Shown in pieces: positions 57,237-64,000 of a stretch of DNA of 64,000 nucleotides (position 1 is the stretch's first letter; each line of letters begins with the position of its first letter). The DNA comes from Lactifluus volemus (lineage: Eukaryota; Basidiomycota; Agaricomycetes; Russulales; Russulaceae): assembly GCA_022376515.1 (NCBI GenBank), contig WTXI01000008.1, positions 372,001-436,000 on the forward strand. Direction: 5' to 3'. The notes under the pieces are model-generated. The model was given only the letters and a program-made list of their open reading frames with translations. It searched no databases and was not told where the DNA came from. The translations under genes and the position numbers were made by a program.

Positions 57237-59956
57237 ATGGCCTTCTTCGCTAGGCCACAGTCAGCCAGTGCCGCCATAAAGATTGTTGCGCCCACTGCGG
57301 TCTCAAGTGATTCTACAAAATCATCCCCGAAGAAAGGTAAGCATCCTTAAAGCCCTTCTCATCATCTTGGTCTTAATCTCATCTCTCGCCTTTTACAGAT
57401 TCTACGCAACGACAATGTAGGAATATTCTCATCTATGGGTGAGTGTATCTTCTTTCTTCCTGGGTGTCTTCCTTCATCGAGAGCAACATAGTTCATGTAA
57501 ATTTCAAGATAAAGGCTGTATCTATTCTCATCCCCCGGTGAGCCCAGATCACTACTCCTGTGCACTGAATCCCGACAAGCACTAGCGCCCCTCAACTCCA
57601 CCTTCTGCTCCTGCACCAATGTGAGCACTTTTCACAAGCTCCTTTCTATGGGGTGTGCAATTGCACTCGCCGCGAGACCTAAATCAAATCTCTGCAGGCT
57701 TCAACCCGAAACGCCTAGCGTTTCCGCGAAACTCTCTCAGGCAGTCAACGCCCCTGTATTCGTTCCCAAATCCTCATCGCTCCCTCCTGCCTCTCCCACT
57801 TTTTCTCGTGCGCAGGCGCAGACTCCGGCGTATGTTGGCCTTTGTCCGAATACTAGATGGTGGTCCCGCTGACCGGCTATCAGAAGCACGTTGTCCCCTT
57901 CACCGCCCGCGTCCGACTACGATGAAAACGACCCTTACGATCCCAACTATTATGTCTCGAATGAAAATAATGGCTTGTATAACATGTATGCGACAGACAG
58001 TGTGGTTTCTCCGATGCAAGCCGTGCGTATGGCATGTGTGCAGAGTCATGTCTGAGATGGATGTGATACCTTTTAGCTCGACGTGAATTCGTACAGCAAG
58101 TCGTATTATCCGCAATTCCAGCCCGAGTATGAACAAAGTTTGGAATATTTCCCACCACAGCCTAATTTCATTCGCCAGCCGGTACGCTGTTTTTTGAGAT
58201 CTTACCTTTGGACTCTCGCAGAATTTACGTTCTTAGCTCGATTATCACTTGTATTCCCTTCCTCTGCCCTCGCCACCACCATCATATTTCATCTCTCCGA
58301 CCCTGCGCACTGATCTACATTTGCGCTCGGAGATCATTCATACTGCGCCTGCGCCTGGGCTCAATCTTCCGGATGAGCTGCAGGGTTACCACACTCTCGT
58401 TCCTCTCGAGAGCACGTCGGGCGAGCGCCGTAAGTTTGGTAATTGGTACAGCACTGTATACCGTGCGACAGGCAAGGATGGCCATGGATACGTTTTGCGA
58501 CGAGTGTCAGGTATGTCCGCATGCCGATCTTCTCTATCGACTCGCTAGAACGAGGTACACCACAAAAAGATTTTCGTCTTATGCACCAAGCTGCTTTCCA
58601 ATCAATCGAGCAGTGGAGACTTATCCGGCACCCTAACATCGTCTCCGTTCACGAAGCATTCACGACCCGTTCTTTCGGTGATAACTGTCCGTCTCTCGCT
58701 CCTCTTCCCGTCTCCTTTTCTCAATCCTGCCCAGCGCTCGTGGTTGCCTATACGTACCACCCCAATGCGCAAACGCTCTATGACGCGCACATTAAACCTC
58801 GTGCGCCGACATTTGTACAAGGGCGATTGCAGGCGGCCCAACCCCACGTGCCAGAGAGGACGCTCTGGAGCTATATCATTCAAATAGCTGGCGCGATGAA
58901 AGCCGCACATGACCAGGGCTTGCCCGTTCGAATGATTGACGTCAGCAAGGTCATCGTTACGGGCCGGAACCGCGTACGGATCAGTTCATGCGGGCTCGCG
59001 GATGTTCTTACGTATAGTCCCGCCGCCCCGCCGCGAGTTCCGGGTGTACCCATACCAGCAGAACAGATCCAGGAAGACCTGGTGATGTTTGGGAAGCTCA
59101 TTATGGCACTTTGTTGCAATAATGTTGTTGCGACGAATAACTTTGGCAAGTCGCTTGACGTCGTGACCCAGCACTACAGTGCGGACCTCAAGAATGTCGC
59201 GTTGTTCTGTCTTTCCAAGCCGGGTGCACACAAGGTAACGTCCTCATACGCATCTACCGGGGACTACTAGGATCTAACCGCCGTCCGGTTGCTGAAGCAT
59301 ATCGGACAACTGTTTGATATGATCGGCTCAAGGCTCCTCACAGAAATGGACGATCTACAAAAGTAAATTTATGATTACATGGTCGTCATGATGGTTTTTG
59401 ATTCTGACATGATGACTCGACTACCAGCGGCATGGACTATCTCGAGGGCGAGCTGATGTCTGAGCTCGAGAATGCACGCCTCGTCCGCTTGCTCACCAAG
59501 TTTGGTTTTATCAACGAACGGCCTGAGTACGCATACTATCACATAACACTTTCCGTTACCTGAGACCGGTATTCTGCAGGTTCGCTCGGGACCCTCGATG
59601 GAGCGAGACAGGTGACCGATACATCATCAAACTCTTCCGCGACTATGTGTTCCACCAGGTCGACGAGCGCGGGCGTCCTATCGTTAGTCTCTCCCATGTG
59701 CTTTCGTGTCTGAACAAGGTAATGTCATGTTTTCCGGGATCTGAACCAAGCTGATCGTGATGGTCGGTTTCAAGCTTGATGCGGGGACGGACGAACGCAT
59801 CATGCTCGTTTCGCGTGACGAACAGAGCGTGCTTGTTGTGAGCTACAAGGATGTCAAGGCGTGCATCGCATCGGCATTCGCGTATGTCTCTCCTTAATAT
59901 TTCTCAGTCTTTCTGCTAAAACGGATTTGGATCGCAGGGACCTGTCACAGACATAA
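57237..59956 (+). CDS. PAN3: PAN2-PAN3 deadenylase regulatory subunit Pan3
   Basis: Begins [15 protein letters not shown]; early exons give a CCCH zinc finger ([21 protein letters not shown]-type, four-ligand pattern) near 57,400-57,530, as in Pan3 proteins. A Pro/Ser/Tyr-rich linker with the PAM2-like region follows. The pseudokinase starts at about 58,370 ([39 protein letters not shown]) and continues [80 protein letters not shown]. The C-terminal knob has [32 protein letters not shown] and [19 protein letters not shown]. The catalytic HRD/DFG motifs are absent, as expected for this family. Pan3 recruits Pan2 to poly(A)-bound Pab1 and starts cytoplasmic deadenylation. About ten short introns. 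Confidence 0.92.
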
Positions 59957-61707
59957 GCGGTGCGGACGATGGTGAGTATACGCTATGGGAGGATGTACAA
60001 GGAAGCGAAAAACAGGTAGAATTAGAAAAAGACTAGGAAATTTTGAAAATATCTACTCCTTTATTTTGCTATCGCTGCAAGGGCTTAGCGTTACGGGAGA
60101 AGGTCCACCTCATGCAGGGGTTTCTCTGCTGACTGATGCACATAACTTAGACCCATTAGGTCAACTTGGAATCCGGATTGGAGTCGGATCAGAGTGCGTG
60201 CGTTTCCTGAAATGCACGGCCGGGTTCCGCGAAGTTCCGCTTTACGGACGACGCTTGTTGAGGGTGAGATTCACCTTTTCGGATGAGCAGCGTGGTGAGC
60301 GAGTTGTTTGTTAATTTATTCGAGTCGTAAAAAGGCCTTTCGGCAACTCGGATTTGGAAACAAGGTCAACTTTGGCCATCAAGCGAACTGTATAGCGTTA
60401 TAATCCCTGACCACCTCAGGCTTTTGAAGTGGTTTGGAAATCCCACTTTTTTTTGCAGGCAGGCTTCCCGACGCGAGTCACAAAATATGATACGGCACGG
60501 TACGTTTCGATTTCCTTTCTTACTCCTTGACTCAACTGGGACTCGACTTTGCTTTTCTGGTATGTGGAGGATATAGTAGGGGTCTAACCGATGAACCTAT
60601 GAATGATCTGATGCCATGGTGATTATTAGGCTCGGCTGACATGGAGGTCTACTTCTAGGAAGCCTCCAGATAAGCGGAACCTTGGTACGTGCCATTACGC
60701 GGTTCGCTTTTGGCACCAAACATTTTTCTCCCTACCTGTTCTACTTCTCGTTCTTTATTTGTTTGTGAGTCAAAGGTGGCAGAGCCTACTTATTGTGTGA
60801 TATGAATGAAGCGCTCACGTGCATCATTGTCTAGTATCCGACACTGGGTCATTGAAAACCGAGAGAAGTACAGTAAGGAGTGACCTGCATGGTTACCTTT
60901 AACCGGTTCACCGCCTGATCAATGGGCGGGGCGCTGAGCATGTTGAACATCAAACACAGTTCTGGCGCCAAATTTCTCCACTCCTGGAAGTACGAATTAC
61001 GGATCTTGGAGTGCCAAAAGGTGCCAGTCGATTAATGACGTCAAAAGTTAAACCCTGTACCGCGATGGATCACCCCGGAGTTGTTCTCACTACGTGCCCC
61101 TGACCGTGGTGGTGCTGTATGATTGGCTAGGGCTGTGATACCCTTTGCGGTGTGATCGCACTTGAGCAGATTCTCTAATCTGTTTCGGTACTGTAATCAA
61201 GCGCGTAGAAGTCAGCAGGTCAGGGCGTCTCTTGCCAAGAGATGACCTTGCTCCAATCAACCTGATTACGTCGTACCGGACCACCACGCTTTTTGCTCTG
61301 TTCACATCGGGTTAAGTAGAGGCACGAAGTGTGGAGGGGTTTTTAAAAAGCGACGTTGAAGGGCTTTCTAGTGGAACAAAACAATTAGATCAGGACCACG
61401 GGATGTAACAAGAGCAACCAAGTGGGGAGGTCGCTGGCTGCGGGATGGCGGGCGAGTGGGACGCAACAAACTCGCAGAAACTACGTATCATTGAGAATCT
61501 AGTAACTGTTGTGAGAGTGAAACGTGCAAAGACTGTTGACGTGGGCGATGGAAAGAAAGGCTAGAATTAGAATTGGAAAAAAGCAATTGAGGGGTTGTTT
61601 TCAAAGACGTGCGACAGTTAGCTCTTGAGCATCACGGGGCACGGTACGGCACACCACTCCTCAATCCAGTCCCTCCCTTCATCCCTCCCCTTTCTTACTT
61701 ATCACTC
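59957..61707. other. Large intergenic region, no gene recognised
   Basis: About 1.75 kb. Short frames on both strands lack homology or intron partners. A second CRE-like TGACGTCA lies at 61,036-61,043. No tRNA or rRNA signature was seen. The right end (61,670-61,700) is pyrimidine-rich and probably leader sequence of the Cid1-like gene. Confidence 0.5.
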
Positions 61708-64000
61708 ATGGCCGTTGCAACCCAGCATTCCTCCAAATCCCCTCGCCATGTTTCACACCCCCATTCCCATCCTGCCCAACCCCGTGCATCCAGGCAACGC
61801 TTTGTCGCTGACCTTTCCCAATGTCTCTTCGATTGTATCATACAACTTCTACCCACAACGGAGGAGCTCGCTGTCAAGGAGGATGTCCGCAAGCTCCTCG
61901 AGCGCCTCATTCGCACAATCGAACCCCAAAGTCGTCTCTTCTCCTTTGGCAGCACAGCCAATGGCTTCAGTCTTCGCAATTCTGGTGAGCATCCTCACAT
62001 TTCACCTTACCACAACCTCGATGCTACCATCTGCCTAGACATGGATCTCTGCTGCTTGATTGATGCCGAAGAGCGTCTCTCCGCAACGGACCTTGTAACC
62101 ATGCTCGGCGACCTCCTCGAGCGGGGTATGTTACCATCCTTCTCTCCACACTCTGCTCCATCTTCAAACCATTCTTTCTCGGCACCCAGAAACAAAATTC
62201 CACGTCAAGCCACTACCTCATGCTCGTATACCTATAGTCAAGCTCTCCCTTGACCCCTCACCTGCACTTCCGCTTGGCATCGCGTGTGATATTGGGTTTG
62301 AAAACAGACTGGCTCTGGAAAACACACGATTACTATATTGTTATGCTACGATCGACCCCACTCGCGTAAGAACCTTGGTCCTCTTCCGTGAGTTTGGCAC
62401 TGCCCACATCCAACATATCATTGACATCTTTGCGCCCGAACAGTCAAAGTGTGGTGTAAAAGAAGGTATCCCCCCGCGCACCTGTTGTGTCTGAGCCATT
62501 ACGTACTTACGTGCCTCCCCACAGAAAGATAAACTCTCCATACAAGGGGACCCTCTCATCATATGGATACGTGCTCCTGGTCATATATTTCCTCGTCCAT
62601 GTCAAGAATCCACCCGTTCTCCCTAACTTACAACAAATGCCACCATTGCGGCCTATTTCACATGTATGTCACGTTTCCTCATAATTCCGGCGCCATCGAC
62701 TGACGCTCGCGCAGGAAGATACTCATATCCGAGGGTACAATACTTGGTATGTATCTTGTAGGCACGCAGCCTGTGGGTACTAGTGGGCTGACGATTTTCA
62801 AGGTTTTTCGATGACGTCGAACTGTTGAGGCAGCGATGGAAGTCTGCAAATACAGATAGCGTTGGTCAATTGTGCGTCTCCTTGCTTTGCCACATCGGTG
62901 ACGACCCCGGTTCCTGAATGACGCACTCGTCCTCCCTTTTCTCAGACTAATAGATTTTTTCAAATTTTATTCCCGTGACTTTTCATACAATACCGGCGTC
63001 GCATCGATCCGGGCAGGTTTGCTCAAGAAAGAAAGCAAAGGCTGGCAGAATGATGTAACTCTGTTCTCCACCGAATCCGGCAATTCCATTCTGATCACAC
63101 GTATTTCCTCCAGCTCGATCCTGCGCGTTACAAGGACCTCAGGGAGCGAAATCGCTTTTGCATCGAAGTAAGGATTCGATTTTTCTAGGAGCATGTAGCT
63201 ATAGGGTGCTAATTCGGCTGCCCTGAAAGGATCCTTTCGAGACTGATTTCAACGTGGCACGTTGTGTCACCAGGGACGGTCTATACACAGTAAGCAGCTC
63301 GCCAGGTCGGGCTCTTTTTACGGACAATACTCTAACGCCGAACCACCAGATTCGTGGGGAGTTTATGCGGGCATCTAGAATTCTCACTACGCGCCCCGAC
63401 CGCGCCGTCGCACAACTCTGCGAGGAACGGACGGAGGACCTGAATTCAGCAACTTCGCCAGCTTCGGCTTCTGTGCCACCACGGCTTTCGCCCTTTCCTC
63501 CCCAGACGCCCTACACGGTTGAATCAAGTCCTATGCGTCTGACAAAAATTGACGTACCAGATCCCAAGGGCATCTCAGAGATGCCACCGAAACCGCCCCC
63601 AGCAGAAAAGGTTTCCACGCCAAGCCCGTCCTCGTCAACGCCTGACCATATGGCGCCGAAGCGCTCCAAATGGACCTCGCCACCGCCACCATCTGCCTCC
63701 GCTGAGGATCGTTCACAATTCGAGAATCAACTCGGTCTGGGTTTGGTGCTTGCAACATTGCCAACGAATGCCCGACAGCCGAACTGCGGCTACGCTTCGT
63801 CATCGAATAATAGTGAGATACTCACGGATGACGACCTCCAATCAATAAGGTCGCTATCACTTTCTGAAGTCCCGGAGCACGAGCAAGACCGGAGCAATGG
63901 TGTATCAGAGCCATCCCCAAGTTGCTCGCCTGCAAGTTCTTCACCACAAGCGTCCCCATATAGCGCACCCCCATATTCGCCTCGATCGCATGAGGGGAAC
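61708..64000 (+). CDS. Cid1-like poly(A)/poly(U) polymerase (partial, runs off window)
   Basis: Start MAVATQHSSKSP. The nucleotidyltransferase core is split by introns: RLFSFGSTANGFSLRNS joins to DMDLCCLIDAEE, giving the G-S-x-x-x-G and D-x-D catalytic pattern; the third acidic residue is in IACDIGFENRLAL. Central and PAP-associated parts follow: VLFLKVWCKRRKINSPYKG, TLSSYGYVLLVIYFLVH, LLIDFFKFYSRDF, DLRERNRFCIEDPFETDFNVA. Thereafter comes a long Pro/Ser-rich tail (PPKPPPAEKVSTPSPSSSTP) still open at 64,000. The family adds A or U tails to RNAs in the cytoplasm or nucleus (Cid1, Cid13, TUTases); which nucleotide is used cannot be told. About eight introns. Confidence 0.9.

Overview
This window is nuclear DNA of a filamentous basidiomycete, most likely an agaricomycete. 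The evidence is dense, intron-rich genes with introns mostly of 45-70 nt, fungal versions of housekeeping proteins, and three STE3-type pheromone receptor genes with a CaaX-type lipopeptide pheromone precursor gene. I read it as a pheromone/receptor (B or P/R) mating-type region with its flanks. All coordinates come from reading the sequence by eye; exon joins were checked for reading-frame phase unless stated.

Left flank (1-10,900): a decayed fatty acid synthase beta-subunit fragment; a ubinuclein/HPC2-like histone chaperone subunit; a relic long-chain acyl-CoA synthetase gene interrupted by a 397-bp non-autonomous hAT-like element with 8-bp target duplication; a CNOT11-like CCR4-NOT subunit; an unrecognised RG-rich protein; an unrecognised membrane/coiled-coil protein.

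Receptor block 1 (12,300-16,400): two STE3-like receptors in tandem. Central block (16,700-49,500): F-box-like protein, proteasome subunit Rpn9, a double-Myb DNA-binding protein, a SNF2/RING helicase-ligase, the five-RRM ribosome-assembly factor Mrd1, prefoldin subunit 3, a four-helix membrane protein with an in-frame stop, glycogen phosphorylase, an Msb1-domain morphogenesis protein and a BAR-SH3 protein. The last two show broken frames in their low-complexity tails.

Receptor block 2 (50,400-53,000): a third receptor on the minus strand, a close inverted paralog of the first, and divergent from it a 45-codon pheromone precursor gene ending in CLIA-stop. Right flank (53,700-64,000): a secreted protein of unknown function, TFIIE beta, the deadenylase subunit Pan3, and a Cid1-like nucleotidyltransferase running off the end.

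The most notable features are the short pheromone gene, the inverted receptor pair bracketing about 36 kb of housekeeping genes, the hAT-like insertion exactly at a former 5' splice site, and several genes with isolated frame-breaking lesions.
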